From Syntrophomonas sp. (GTDB lineage Bacteria > Bacillota > Syntrophomonadia > Syntrophomonadales > Syntrophomonadaceae): DNA of 47,283 bases. The notes under the pieces were generated by a model, which saw only the letters and a list, made by a program, of their open reading frames with translations, searched no databases and had not been told where the DNA came from. This document shows, one piece after another, positions 1-8,562 of this stretch (positions are counted from its first letter, which is position 1; every line of letters starts with the position of its first letter). The stretch spans positions 1 through 47,283 of the forward strand of contig JAENYG010000025.1 of the NCBI GenBank assembly GCA_016841875.1, written 5' to 3'. Position numbers and translations under genes: made by a program.

Positions 1-119
1 TTATCAGATCCTGTGCGCTTTGGATTCCCGCCGCGCAAGAGTTATCTTATCATCCCTAAGGATAATTGTCAACAGATAATTTAATACTTCTTTTATATTC
101 TCTTAATATAAAATTAATC

Positions 120-147
120 TTGACAAAGATAGAACATCATATATGGT
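120..147 (+). promoter_or_regulatory. Candidate sigma-A promoter
   Basis: A perfect -35 hexamer TTGACA (120-125) is followed after 16 bases by TATGGT (142-147, four of six matches to TATAAT). No plus-strand gene follows within the next kilobase, so if active it would make a non-coding RNA ending at the hairpin near 400, or an antisense to the end of the pilus operon. Confidence 0.35.
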
Positions 148-385
148 AGAAATTCAATCTAACCCAGACCAGAAACCTCAAAAGAAGCTTTAATTTGATC
201 CTTAACTCTCACATCTGGGTCTCGGTCAGAATGTAAACAATAGAGCACCGTGTGCTTCGGAGGGGTATACCCTAATTGCCTCAAATAGTAGAGTTTCATT
301 TATATTTATGTTTGCCATTTTTAATATTTATGATTCGACCAATATTTTACCTAACTGCTAGTTTTATTTGCTGAGAAAAATTTGT

Positions 386-405
386 CGGCCCCCTGGGCCG
401 TTTTT
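386..405 (+). terminator. Intrinsic terminator (possibly bidirectional)
   Basis: A GC-only stem, CGGCCC (386-391) and GGGCCG (395-400), with a 3-base loop is followed immediately by TTTTT on the plus strand. On the minus strand the same stem is followed, five bases later, by a T-run. It lies just downstream of the last gene of the minus-strand pilus operon, so it could end that operon as well as a plus-strand transcript. Confidence 0.65.
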
Positions 406-416
406 GAAGTTTATAT

Positions 417-779
417 TTATTTATCAGCTGGTATGGTTTTCAGGTAGTGTCCAATTTTTAGTCCGCTTCGTTGTACCTGCCCGGGAGGCAATTCAAGTAC
501 TGAACAAGATTTTTTTATTACCGGGCTGACCTTTCCAGGTTTCATCTCTTCTATTATATGTAACACCTGATAGTCATACGAGAGGAATACTACATCTATG
601 ATCATTTTCATTCCTAGAGTATGGACCGAGGAGCAGGGTTTGATCAGCAGTCCTTCCCCTTCTGACATCTCCTTTTTACCCAGTAATCCCTTGAACCGGG
701 TGAAAAAACTGTCCGCCAAATAACACCGGCTGGCTACTTGTTCTCCATTATCTAAATTTATGATTTCTAACTCCTGCAC
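417..779 (-). CDS. DUF192 family protein
   Basis: A 120-residue protein of the DUF192/COG1430 family. It shows the family signature: an F-x-x-R-x-x-GLLG segment near residues 26-34, then GEGLLIKPCSSVHTLGM near 41-57 and IDVVFL near 61-66, and a late LELPPG turn. Family members are small beta-rich proteins, often exported or next to secretion and pilus genes; the biochemical role is unknown. The start is GTG at 779, seven bases after a GGAGG ribosome site. It follows tadC by about 130 bases on the same strand and is probably the last gene of the pilus operon, before the hairpin at 386-405. No clear signal peptide is seen, so this version is probably cytoplasmic. The family call is firm; the role in piliation is a guess from position. 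Confidence 0.85.
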   Translation of the reverse strand: MQELEIINLDNGEQVASRCYLADSFFTRFKGLLGKKEMSEGEGLLIKPCSSVHTLGMKMIIDVVFLSYDYQVLHIIEEMKPGKVSPVIKKSCSVLELPPGQVQRSGLKIGHYLKTIPADK

Positions 780-907
780 CTCTGTTCCTCCATTTAAATA
801 AAAATCCGGAGAGAACCATCGTCTCGCTCCCGGAAACCACGAACTTAATTGTTCCCTGAATTATTGACCTGAAAAAAGATGACAATCCGGAACCGCCCCC
901 GGTGTCA

Positions 908-1795
908 TCAAAGGGTTTCCATAATTTTTATAAAGGCGGGTCCAAGCAGAATAATAAAAATGACCGGAAAGATGAAAATCACCAGCGGTATAAGCATCTT
1001 AATTGGAGCTTTCATTGCTTTTTCTTCTGCCTGCATGCGGCGGTTTTCCCGGGCCTGCTGGGACTGTACCTGCAGCACATTGGCTATACTTATCCCTAAC
1101 AGTTCAGCTTGTATGATAGCGCTGGCAAAAATAGTCACCTCGTTAATATTTAAACGTTCTGCCATATCCCTTAAAGCTTCCCGCCGCGGTTTACCAATAC
1201 TCATTTCTTTAATGGCTTTGCTGAATTCTTGGCTTAATGCTCCCGGAGTTTTTTCCGATACTTTCTGCAGAGCAGCATCAAAACCTAATCCAGCTTGAAC
1301 ACTTATTGATAATAAATCCAAGAAATTGGGCAACTGCTTGAGAATCTCGTCTTCTCGGCGATTCACTGATGCTCTAAGCCATAAATCAGGCAGCAGTAAT
1401 CCGGCTCCAGCAAATAGCAGAAGATACAAAATGTTTTTAGTAAATATACCTATTATTATACTTATCGTTATAATAATATATTTTATTACTACATAACTAT
1501 CCCCATTTAACCCATAAGGATTACCCGCAGTACGCAACCTTACATCATAGTCTAACTTTTCATTTTGGGGGATAAATTTTTTAAATGCATTTGCAATGGT
1601 GCTTATAGAGCGATTTATCACTCGGGTCTTAAAACTCAATTGCAGTTCGGGAGGCAGATAGGCCTTTTCCTCTTTAACAGTATAAGTCTTCAGTCTCTCC
1701 TGAATTATTATCTGATCCCGATTTCGATTATAAATATATCCCAAGATGAATGAACTCACTGCTATGGCTATAAGGCTTATCATTACTGTTTCCAT
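908..1795 (-). CDS. tadC: Tad pilus inner-membrane platform protein TadC
   Basis: A 295-residue type II secretion F-domain protein (T2SSF). It has an N-terminal membrane segment, a basic cytoplasmic stretch, a transmembrane pair around residues 105-145, the conserved cytoplasmic helical domain (LPNFLDLLSISVQAGLGFD, then GALSQEF and a GKPRREALRDMAERLN segment) and a final hydrophobic helix. With TadB it forms the inner-membrane platform on which the ATPase drives pilin assembly. The start ATG follows GAGGAGG. It lies 26 bases after tadB in the same operon. TadB and TadC are sisters; the position after tadB and the LDLLSISVQAGLGFD motif point to TadC. Confidence 0.9.
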   Translation of the reverse strand: METVMISLIAIAVSSFILGYIYNRNRDQIIIQERLKTYTVKEEKAYLPPELQLSFKTRVINRSISTIANAFKKFIPQNEKLDYDVRLRTAGNPYGLNGDSYVVIKYIIITISIIIGIFTKNILYLLLFAGAGLLLPDLWLRASVNRREDEILKQLPNFLDLLSISVQAGLGFDAALQKVSEKTPGALSQEFSKAIKEMSIGKPRREALRDMAERLNINEVTIFASAIIQAELLGISIANVLQVQSQQARENRRMQAEEKAMKAPIKMLIPLVIFIFPVIFIILLGPAFIKIMETL

Positions 1796-1821
1796 AGGCT
1801 CCTCCTCGCAATAGACCTTGT

Positions 1822-2778
1822 TTAAAACTCAATATTTACAATCCGGCTGATAATATATGCGCCCATTATTTCCATGATTAATGCACTGCCCAGCATTACC
1901 CAACCCCGGCTGTCTTGAAAGAGGAAATAGACTTGCTCTGGATTAAGTACCAGCATAGCTGCCAGCAGTACTACGGGCAGCAAACCAACAACCATACCTG
2001 ACATCTTACCCTGGGCAGTTAAAACTTTTACCTGTTTTTTTATCCGGGTGCGATCCCGCATAGTATCACCTATGTTATCCATAATTGTTGCCAGATTCCC
2101 TCCTACCTGCCGTTGAATGATAATGCCGCTAATAACCAGATTCATTTCTCCGCTTTTTACCCTTTCCCCCAAATTCAACAGAGCCTCTTCCTGATTAAAT
2201 CCCAAGTTCATTTCCCTCAGGCACCAGGCAAATTCGGAAGTAATAGGCTCCGCCATTTCTTTAACCACCGTCTCCATAGCCTGCTGAAAACCGAAACCAG
2301 CCCGCAGGGCATTGGCCATAATTACCAGCGCATCGGCCAGCTGCATTTCAAATGCCTGCAAGCGCTTATCTTTTTTAATATTGATATATATCATAGGAAT
2401 AATGGAAGCCAAAATGAAAAATATAACTGCCAGCCAGAAGTTGCCACTGACAGCAAATACTATTATCGGCAATAAAATTATAGCTGCCAGGCTGATAGTG
2501 ATATATTCTTCACCTTTGAAGGGTATGCCGGCACTGACCAAACGGCTCTGCAGGCGGGCAGTAAAAGATCGGGCAGCAAAGAGAGAAGATGCTTTCTTCA
2601 TCATAGAGCTCAAAGTCGTCCGCACCGTAACCTTGTCATGAATACGATCCTGCTCAGTCTGACCTATCACGTTTCTAAGCCGCTCTTTGTATACATCCCG
2701 GGTGGAAAATGTCTTTATAATTCCATTGATCGCAAAGACTACTACCAGCAGAATAAACCCGGATATTATCAGCTGCAT
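1822..2778 (-). CDS. tadB: Tad pilus inner-membrane platform protein TadB
   Basis: A 318-residue T2SSF-domain membrane protein. There is one N-terminal hydrophobic helix (residues 3-22), a transmembrane pair near 93-132, the helical F domain with DALVIMANALRAGFGFQQAME, a conserved QRQVGGNLATIMDNI segment, and C-terminal membrane helices. It is the partner of TadC in the assembly platform for Flp pili. The start ATG has AGGAGG eight bases upstream. The gene sits directly after the ATPase gene, in the standard order cpaF-tadB-tadC. The QVGGNL signature is typical of TadB rather than TadC. Nothing looks damaged. Confidence 0.92.
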   Translation of the reverse strand: MQLIISGFILLVVVFAINGIIKTFSTRDVYKERLRNVIGQTEQDRIHDKVTVRTTLSSMMKKASSLFAARSFTARLQSRLVSAGIPFKGEEYITISLAAIILLPIIVFAVSGNFWLAVIFFILASIIPMIYINIKKDKRLQAFEMQLADALVIMANALRAGFGFQQAMETVVKEMAEPITSEFAWCLREMNLGFNQEEALLNLGERVKSGEMNLVISGIIIQRQVGGNLATIMDNIGDTMRDRTRIKKQVKVLTAQGKMSGMVVGLLPVVLLAAMLVLNPEQVYFLFQDSRGWVMLGSALIMEIMGAYIISRIVNIEF

Positions 2779-2812
2779 TTATAAACCTCCTAATTATGTA
2801 TGTATATAATAT

Positions 2813-4135
2813 TTATGCAAAAAATTCATCTGGAATTATTATTCCTGCAGTTTTCAACTTATCGAGACATTTAGGTTTAATACCAGTAGCACGGTGCCTT
2901 CCCTGAACCCTGCCGCGTTCATCAACACCGGTCTGGTCAAATATAAATATGTCCTGCAAGGTAATTACCTCACCTTCCATACCAACCACTTCAGTAATAT
3001 GAGTTATTTTCCTGGTACCATCAGACATGCGGCTTTGATGCACTATGAGATCAATAGCCGAAGCTATCTGCTCCCTAATGGCTTTCATAGGCATTTCCAT
3101 ACCAGCCATTAAAACCATAGTCTCCAGCCGAGACAAAGCATCACGCGGGGAATTAGCATGGGCGGTAGAAAGTGAACCGTCATGCCCGGTATTCATAGCC
3201 TGCAACATATCCAAGGCTTCCCCACCCCGGACTTCTCCAACTACAATTCGGTCAGGACGCATACGCAGTGAGTTGCGCACCAGATCGCGGATAGCAATTT
3301 CCCCTTTGCCATCTATATTGGCTGGTCGGGTTTCCAGGGTAACTACATGATCCTGATGCAGTACTAACTCAGCCGAATCTTCTATAGTTATTATCCTCTC
3401 ATCATGGGGGATAAACCCAGAAATTATATTTAAGGTACTGGTCTTCCCAGCTCCGGTACCACCAGATACTATTATCGACATACGTCCCTTTACACAAGCC
3501 TCCAAATATTTAGCCATATGAGAAGTCATTGTATTATTTCTAATCATATCGGCTGTTTTCAAAAGGTTCTTGGAGAATTTACGAATGGTCAATATACAGC
3601 CGTTCAACGCCAGAGGAGGTATTATAGCATTAACACGTGACCCATCGGGCAACCGTGCATCCACCATGGGCATACTTTCATCAAGACGCCTTCCCAATGG
3701 GGATATTATCCTTTCAATTATAGTATGCAGATGCAAATCATCGCGAAATACCACATTAACCCTTTCAATCTTACCCCTTCGCTCTATATATACCTGTTTG
3801 GGGCCATTAACCATGACTTCAGATATAGTCTCATCTCTGAGCAGTGGACTCAAAGGCCCGAACTCCATGACTTCATCTGTAACCTGCTGCACAATCAGCT
3901 CTCTTTCGCTGCGGGGCAGGTGATCATAATCTTTTTCAATAATAGCATCACTAATGTTCTTTATCTTGGTCTCATTATCTTCCCGGCGCTGGTTGATAAG
4001 TGAATCCTGGCCTAATTCTCTAATAATTTCCCGGTGTATCTGATAAACCAAATCAAGATAGCGGGAAGAGGCCTGGTCTTTCTGGCCATTGGTATTTATT
4101 ACTTGATCGGTTTGCAATCTGCTTAAAAGCGACAT
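2813..4135 (-). CDS. cpaF: Tad pilus assembly ATPase CpaF/TadA
   Basis: A 440-residue secretion ATPase of the CpaF/TadA class (type II/IV secretion ATPase superfamily). The N-terminal part (about 1-110) is a helical domain. The ATPase core shows Walker A SGGTGAGKTS, an acidic EDSAEL Asp box, the PDRIVVGEVRGGEALDMLQA Walker B region and a TGHDGSLSTAHANSP His box. It powers extension (and in some species retraction) of Flp pili at the cytoplasmic face of the platform. The start is ATG at 4135 behind a GGTGGG site. It sits between cpaE and tadB with short gaps. All catalytic motifs are present, so it should be active. Length fits the family. Confidence 0.96.
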   Translation of the reverse strand: MSLLSRLQTDQVINTNGQKDQASSRYLDLVYQIHREIIRELGQDSLINQRREDNETKIKNISDAIIEKDYDHLPRSERELIVQQVTDEVMEFGPLSPLLRDETISEVMVNGPKQVYIERRGKIERVNVVFRDDLHLHTIIERIISPLGRRLDESMPMVDARLPDGSRVNAIIPPLALNGCILTIRKFSKNLLKTADMIRNNTMTSHMAKYLEACVKGRMSIIVSGGTGAGKTSTLNIISGFIPHDERIITIEDSAELVLHQDHVVTLETRPANIDGKGEIAIRDLVRNSLRMRPDRIVVGEVRGGEALDMLQAMNTGHDGSLSTAHANSPRDALSRLETMVLMAGMEMPMKAIREQIASAIDLIVHQSRMSDGTRKITHITEVVGMEGEVITLQDIFIFDQTGVDERGRVQGRHRATGIKPKCLDKLKTAGIIIPDEFFA

Positions 4136-4158
4136 TCAGCCATCCCACCTAAATTACA

Positions 4159-5346
4159 TTATTTTTCTTTCTCAATCATTTCAAATAAATCTATTAGACT
4201 TCTCGATATGGGAGCCTTGGGACTCATATTAAGAAAAGGTGTTCCCCGGTTAACTGAAGAAACAGTTATTTTAAAATCACTTGGAATAGAAGCAGTTATT
4301 TTCATTCCTAATACCTGTTCTACATCCTGCGGTTCCAGACCTACTGAAAGTGAGGATGAACGATTTAGTATCAATTTAGTACGAGGCAGCATCTTAAGGG
4401 ATTCAAGTATATCAATACCTTTTTTAATATTTTTTATAGTTGGAATATCCAGTGATATTAAAAGCAGTACTACATCTGACATTTCCAGGGCAGTAAGGGT
4501 AGTATCATCCAGAAATGTAGGTGTATCTACAATAGTATAGCTGTACATCTGCCTGCAGATTTTGAGTACAGTTTCCACCCCAAAGGAAGTAACCAGTTCT
4601 CCCAGTTCAGGTTTATGAGGGGCTGATAGAATCTTGGCCCCGCTGCGTTCATAAAAATACTCATCTACCAGGTCAGCGGTGAGCTCCCCTGATTCCTGCA
4701 TAAGTTCGGCAATGGTTTTTCTGGGATTAATATTCATCATTAGACTTATGTCTCCAAACTGCAAATCCAGATCAACCAAGGCTACATCATTAGGGTGCTT
4801 TAAGGCTGCTGCCACCGCTAGATTGCTGGCAATGATGCTCTTACCAATACCGCCTTTGTTACCAAATACCGTAACAATCTTGGATGTTTGTAAAACCATA
4901 TCCTGTTTGGAGACATGGACAACCTCTGGCCGAGAATCATTTTTATTATCGCTTTTGCTATCTGCTTTTTTACGATAATCCTGGGTAATCTGCTTAACCC
5001 GATTGATTACTTCATTTATTATCAATGGTCTTATAAATATTTCCTTGACCCCGGCCTGCATAGCCCTTTTTAGCAGGTTAAGATCTTCATAGTCAGAAAC
5101 CAGAATAACCTGAGTCATAGGATGATGCATATGTATGTAACTAGCCAGCCCCAAACTGTCCTGTTCCGAAATACTGACATCAATAATTAACACTTCCGGT
5201 TTAGCCTGTGCTACCATCTCCAGGACTTCACCGCCCTGGCTTACTTCGGCGATTACATCTATATCAGTATCTCCTTCTAATATTTTCAGTAGATACTCCC
5301 TATTCTCTTGATTGGAATCAGCCAGCAGCACTCGAATTGTTTTCAT
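4159..5346 (-). CDS. cpaE: Pilus localisation ATPase CpaE/TadZ
   Basis: A 395-residue two-domain protein. The N-terminal 120 residues form a response-regulator receiver fold: an acidic pair near the start (ADSN), a likely acceptor Asp in LIIDVS, and an Arg where the invariant Lys normally lies (FIRP instead of FxKP). The C-terminal part is a MinD/ParA-like P-loop ATPase with deviant Walker A KGGIGKS, then DLDLQFGD and a VDTPTF segment. TadZ/CpaE proteins position the Tad machine in the cell. I choose ATG at 5346 because a GAGGTGAG site precedes it; an in-frame GTG lies three codons upstream. It lies between cpaB and cpaF in the operon. The altered receiver Lys suggests that phosphorylation may not control it in the classical way. 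Confidence 0.92.
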   Translation of the reverse strand: MKTIRVLLADSNQENREYLLKILEGDTDIDVIAEVSQGGEVLEMVAQAKPEVLIIDVSISEQDSLGLASYIHMHHPMTQVILVSDYEDLNLLKRAMQAGVKEIFIRPLIINEVINRVKQITQDYRKKADSKSDNKNDSRPEVVHVSKQDMVLQTSKIVTVFGNKGGIGKSIIASNLAVAAALKHPNDVALVDLDLQFGDISLMMNINPRKTIAELMQESGELTADLVDEYFYERSGAKILSAPHKPELGELVTSFGVETVLKICRQMYSYTIVDTPTFLDDTTLTALEMSDVVLLLISLDIPTIKNIKKGIDILESLKMLPRTKLILNRSSSLSVGLEPQDVEQVLGMKITASIPSDFKITVSSVNRGTPFLNMSPKAPISRSLIDLFEMIEKEK

Positions 5347-5392
5347 ATCCCTCACCTCTTAACTTTCATACTCTTACAAAATTCATTCTGCT

Positions 5393-6097
5393 TTATTGAA
5401 GAAAATTATTCAGCTTAAATGGAGCTAAATTAAATTTAGAATCATCAACCGGTGATCTCAAGAGCAGCCTTATATTCCCGCGTTCGTTCCCCATCACCAA
5501 AGACTGAGCCTGCTCAGGTGTTACGGCCAGAGTGAGTGTTTTTACTTCGCTTGATTCTTTGGAACTCTTGGTGCCTACCGCTAATACTTCCAGATCCTGC
5601 AGGATAAGTATGGTGTTAGCTGGATCAGCATCTGAACCTGTACTTTCAATATCAATAGTTAGCATAACATCCACATGGTCACCAGTCTGTATATTAAATG
5701 CTACTGCACTCACTTCATTAACTGGTATAGATACTGCACGTTTGTTCAATGGTATTCCATAAGCCAGCCGGCCGATTTTATCTTTTTCTCCTACCAATTT
5801 TTCTTTTAATACTTCTTCTCCAGCAGCTATATCACTGCTAACTATTTTTCCCACTGCTTCTGATACATCCCTTACTCCATTAGGATGAACATACCTGGCA
5901 GGTACCTCCTCGGTCATTAGTTGGTCGGATTTAATAATTTCATCCTTATGTATCGGCTGAGCAGCTCGAACCACAGTAACCAGATCATCCGGTCGATATT
6001 TTTCCTCTACCTGTCCCAGATAAACATAAAATAATCCTGCTGCAAAGAGTCCACATATTATTGAAATAAACCAGTATTTTTTACTTCCTTTTAGCAC
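5393..6097 (-). CDS. cpaB: Flp pilus assembly protein CpaB/RcpC
   Basis: A 234-residue protein with an N-terminal membrane anchor (about residues 8-28) and a SAF/antifreeze-like domain: VVRAAQPIHKDEIIKSDQL near 42-60, then the RcpC-type segment with GKRAVSIPVNEVSAV-like sequence and GDHVDVMLTI near 135-150. CpaB proteins are extracytoplasmic pilus assembly factors; in Gram-negatives they work with the CpaC secretin. No secretin gene is seen here, as expected for a monoderm. The start is GTG at 6097 with AAGGGAG eight bases upstream. It lies between the TadG-like genes and cpaE. Length is within the family range. Confidence 0.9.
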   Translation of the reverse strand: MLKGSKKYWFISIICGLFAAGLFYVYLGQVEEKYRPDDLVTVVRAAQPIHKDEIIKSDQLMTEEVPARYVHPNGVRDVSEAVGKIVSSDIAAGEEVLKEKLVGEKDKIGRLAYGIPLNKRAVSIPVNEVSAVAFNIQTGDHVDVMLTIDIESTGSDADPANTILILQDLEVLAVGTKSSKESSEVKTLTLAVTPEQAQSLVMGNERGNIRLLLRSPVDDSKFNLAPFKLNNFLQ

Positions 6098-6127
6098 CCT
6101 CCCGGCTCCCTTCCCTTAATAATATAC

Positions 6128-7102
6128 TTATTCACAAAGCTCTACCGCATAAACGCCATAATCCGGAGCATTATCATCAATATATCCATTTGGAGCGATA
6201 ATTGGCTGAAGATAAGTACCCCGTATCGCCTGCTGTTTATCCTCTTCGGTTCGTTCTTCTAACAATACAGCAGCAAAACCAGTTATCGTATATTCTTGAT
6301 TAGCTCCATGTCCTTCATCATCAACACCTACCGGAACAAAAACAACCCTGGGACATCCCAGATCATAACTATCCGCACTGCATTCAGGGTCATGAGTACA
6401 CCCTAATAATCTATAATCAATTGCATCCCGGCAATCTTTTGCGTTCTTGTTCCCAGGTACTACGTTTAACGTTTGTCCAATGTATACTGGATTTTGGCAT
6501 CCATACATGATTCCTGGAGCAATGTCCCACTTGATTTGCTGTCCGTCTATATTTACGTAACCAAACCATCCGTTGTCTCCATCGCCGCCACCTTCTTTTA
6601 TTATTAAACTAGGATTAGTTTCTTCTTCAAAATTAGGTAATTCAGATTGTCTAATGCCAATAGGTATTACTCCATTACCATTGGTAAACCCCCCTACCGG
6701 GCCAACCCGGGCTTTAGCATGGGCTTTCACATCACCCGTGTTTATTCCCAGGACAGGTGCAAAAACCATACCCATATCTGTATCTACATCTCCACTTAGG
6801 GAGATTGCTTCGCCCTCATCGTTATATCCTAGAGTAAACGTAACCTCTGCTAAATCAAAGCCGTTCATCTGAGCATAGTTTTGAGCTACAGCCAGGGCTG
6901 AGCTTGGATCATCCGGAAGCTCACGAATTCCAGCCATTACTGCTGCATCTATTGCATTAGAAGCTTTTGCCCGCTCTGAGTAAAGCAATCCTACATCGAC
7001 TACCATTGCCGCAGCACCCATAATAACTACCAGTCCTAGAGCTACCAGAACCATAACTGCAGCAGACTCATCAGCAAACATTCTTTTCAGCTTTTTAAGC
7101 AA
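6128..7102 (-). CDS. TadG-like pilus assembly protein, copy 2
   Basis: A 324-residue protein of the TadE/TadG-like class (N-terminal PF13400-type region). An N-terminal charged stretch precedes a single hydrophobic helix (about 14-38), then a conserved ASNAIDAAVMAGIRELPDD segment typical of Flp-type minor pilins, and a long extracellular part with several cysteines. It is a tandem paralogue of the gene just upstream: the first 130 residues align closely and both end in a VYAxELCE tail. The start is TTG at 7102 behind a run of G residues (GGGGGG). Such proteins are thought to be minor pilins or anchors processed or inserted by the Tad machine. Cysteine clusters suggest disulfides outside the cell. 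Confidence 0.85.
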   Translation of the reverse strand: MLKKLKRMFADESAAVMVLVALGLVVIMGAAAMVVDVGLLYSERAKASNAIDAAVMAGIRELPDDPSSALAVAQNYAQMNGFDLAEVTFTLGYNDEGEAISLSGDVDTDMGMVFAPVLGINTGDVKAHAKARVGPVGGFTNGNGVIPIGIRQSELPNFEEETNPSLIIKEGGGDGDNGWFGYVNIDGQQIKWDIAPGIMYGCQNPVYIGQTLNVVPGNKNAKDCRDAIDYRLLGCTHDPECSADSYDLGCPRVVFVPVGVDDEGHGANQEYTITGFAAVLLEERTEEDKQQAIRGTYLQPIIAPNGYIDDNAPDYGVYAVELCE

Positions 7103-7130
7103 TACTTGCCCCCCTCTAATAAATCCTTAT

Positions 7131-8120
7131 TTATTCGCACAGTTCCGCAGCATATACTGTAGATTCAGTTATAGTGCCACTATCGTCAATCTCACCTGCT
7201 ACTACTTCAATCTCTTCTAAAAAATATCCCATTATACAATCGACTCCTGTCATCGGATCTTCCTGTTTCCACAGGAAAATCGTAGCAAAGCCTGTTACGG
7301 TAAATAGCTTGGTATCAGCGCTAATGGTACCTAGAGGAACTACTACTAAGCGGGGGCAATCATCATAATGTACTTCCCAAGTACATTCGGGAACATGACC
7401 ATATACATCTGTACATCTATCTATTCGTGCCTCAAGACTATTTTCTGCCTGTTGTTCTACAACACCCGTTTTAACGTCCAGTACCTGCCCTTCATATATA
7501 TCGCCATCGTAGCCCCATTCGATATTATCCCAAAGATCCTGGTTCAGATTGACTGGAAATGAAGTGGGAGGAAGAGCTAAATACCCATTCCAACCTGTAT
7601 CACCATCACCAGCACCTTCCCTTAGTATAATCTCGGTACCCTTTGCATAAAGGTCTTCGGTTAATCCAAACGGTACAATACCAACTCCCTCACCACCACT
7701 AACACTGGCGGCAGGACCTACTCTGGCTTTGGCATGAGCTTTGACATCACCGGTATTTATTCCTAAAACGCGGGCAAATAACATATTCATATCTGTGTCT
7801 ACATCTCCGGTGATAGAGATTGCTTGCCCCTCGTCATTGTATCCTATCGTAAAGGTAACCTCGGATGGATCAACCCCGTTTGCCTGGGCATAGGTTTGGG
7901 CTAATGACAGGGCTGTGGTTGGATCATCCGGAAGTTCTCGCACCCCGGCCATAACCGCAGCATCGACTGCATTGGAGGCCTTCATTCTAGCTGAATAAAG
8001 CATCCCAGCATCTATTACCAAGGCTGCGCAACCCATAATAACTACCAGCCCCAGAGTTACCAGAACAGTAGCTATACCCGAATCATCAAAAATAAAATTG
8101 TTAATTTTTTTAGGTAACAT
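7131..8120 (-). CDS. TadG-like pilus assembly protein, copy 1
   Basis: A 329-residue TadG-like protein with a hydrophobic N-terminal helix (about 14-37), the MKASNAVDAAVMAGVRELP motif and an extracellular C-terminal part with paired cysteines and an AELCE end. It is a tandem duplicate of the next gene in the operon. I place the start at ATG 8120, where AGGGG precedes it and the N-terminus (MLPKK) matches that of its paralogue (MLKKL); a longer reading from 8156 would overlap tadE by 11 bases and lacks a good ribosome site. The extracellular halves of the two copies have diverged much more than the anchors, so they may have different partners or binding roles. Confidence 0.85.
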   Translation of the reverse strand: MLPKKINNFIFDDSGIATVLVTLGLVVIMGCAALVIDAGMLYSARMKASNAVDAAVMAGVRELPDDPTTALSLAQTYAQANGVDPSEVTFTIGYNDEGQAISITGDVDTDMNMLFARVLGINTGDVKAHAKARVGPAASVSGGEGVGIVPFGLTEDLYAKGTEIILREGAGDGDTGWNGYLALPPTSFPVNLNQDLWDNIEWGYDGDIYEGQVLDVKTGVVEQQAENSLEARIDRCTDVYGHVPECTWEVHYDDCPRLVVVPLGTISADTKLFTVTGFATIFLWKQEDPMTGVDCIMGYFLEEIEVVAGEIDDSGTITESTVYAAELCE

Positions 8121-8145
8121 ACAAATACCCCTATCCTTACGGACT

Positions 8146-8559
8146 TCAGTTAACATTCTCTATTCTCATCACATACTCTGCCGACATGTCTATTGGGTTT
8201 GAAACGATACTGCTTACGATTGGAGTTATTATGGTCTCCTGATAATCTATCCTTACCGTCAGCGGATCACCAACCGAACGATTTGCATAAACATCAGGAG
8301 TAATGGTAATATTACCGTCTACAATAGCAAGAAATGAATCATTGCCTTCTATGTGATCCATAATCTCCCGGTTGGTTTGCCCAACTACTCCCGCCCGAAC
8401 TCCTTCCCGGGCCAAGTCATGCATAATCATATAGGCTCCCAGTATTCTTCCAAACTCAATAATGCTAAATAAAATCAATAAAAGCACAGGAAGAAGAATA
8501 GCCATCTCCACCATGCTCTGAGCTTTCTTAGATTTAAACATTTTTCTAATTATCTTCAT
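8146..8559 (-). CDS. tadE: TadE-like pseudopilin
   Basis: A 137-residue TadE family protein. A short basic N-terminus leads to KKAQSMVEMAILLPVLLLIL, the typical TadE motif with the conserved Glu (position +5 after the cleavage-like site) and a single membrane helix, then FGRILGAYMIMHDLAREGVRAGVVG. TadE is a minor pseudopilin processed by the prepilin peptidase in Tad systems. Its ATG lies three bases after the tadV stop codon and uses GGTGG inside the end of tadV as ribosome site, so the two genes are translationally coupled. Length and layout are standard. Confidence 0.92.
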   Translation of the reverse strand: MKIIRKMFKSKKAQSMVEMAILLPVLLLILFSIIEFGRILGAYMIMHDLAREGVRAGVVGQTNREIMDHIEGNDSFLAIVDGNITITPDVYANRSVGDPLTVRIDYQETIITPIVSSIVSNPIDMSAEYVMRIENVN

Positions 8560-8562
8560 AAT

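Larger units (their letters stand above)
1..416. other. Gene-free left edge with possible ncRNA unit
   Basis: No convincing coding sequence is present. On the plus strand there is a candidate sigma-A promoter (TTGACA at 120-125, 16 bases, TATGGT at 142-147) and a GC-rich hairpin with a T-run at 386-405. Between them lie several small complementary segments: ACCCAGA near 163 with TCTGGGT near 212, AGCAC with GTGCT near 244-254, and AGGG with CCCT near 258-272. A short non-coding transcript of about 250 bases is possible but matches no RNA family I can name. Confidence 0.4.

Noticed and set aside
1-300. Riboswitch or known RNA (c-di-GMP, 6S, T-box) at the left edge
   Set aside because: None of the conserved core motifs of these classes could be found; only a generic promoter, pairing segments and terminator are visible.
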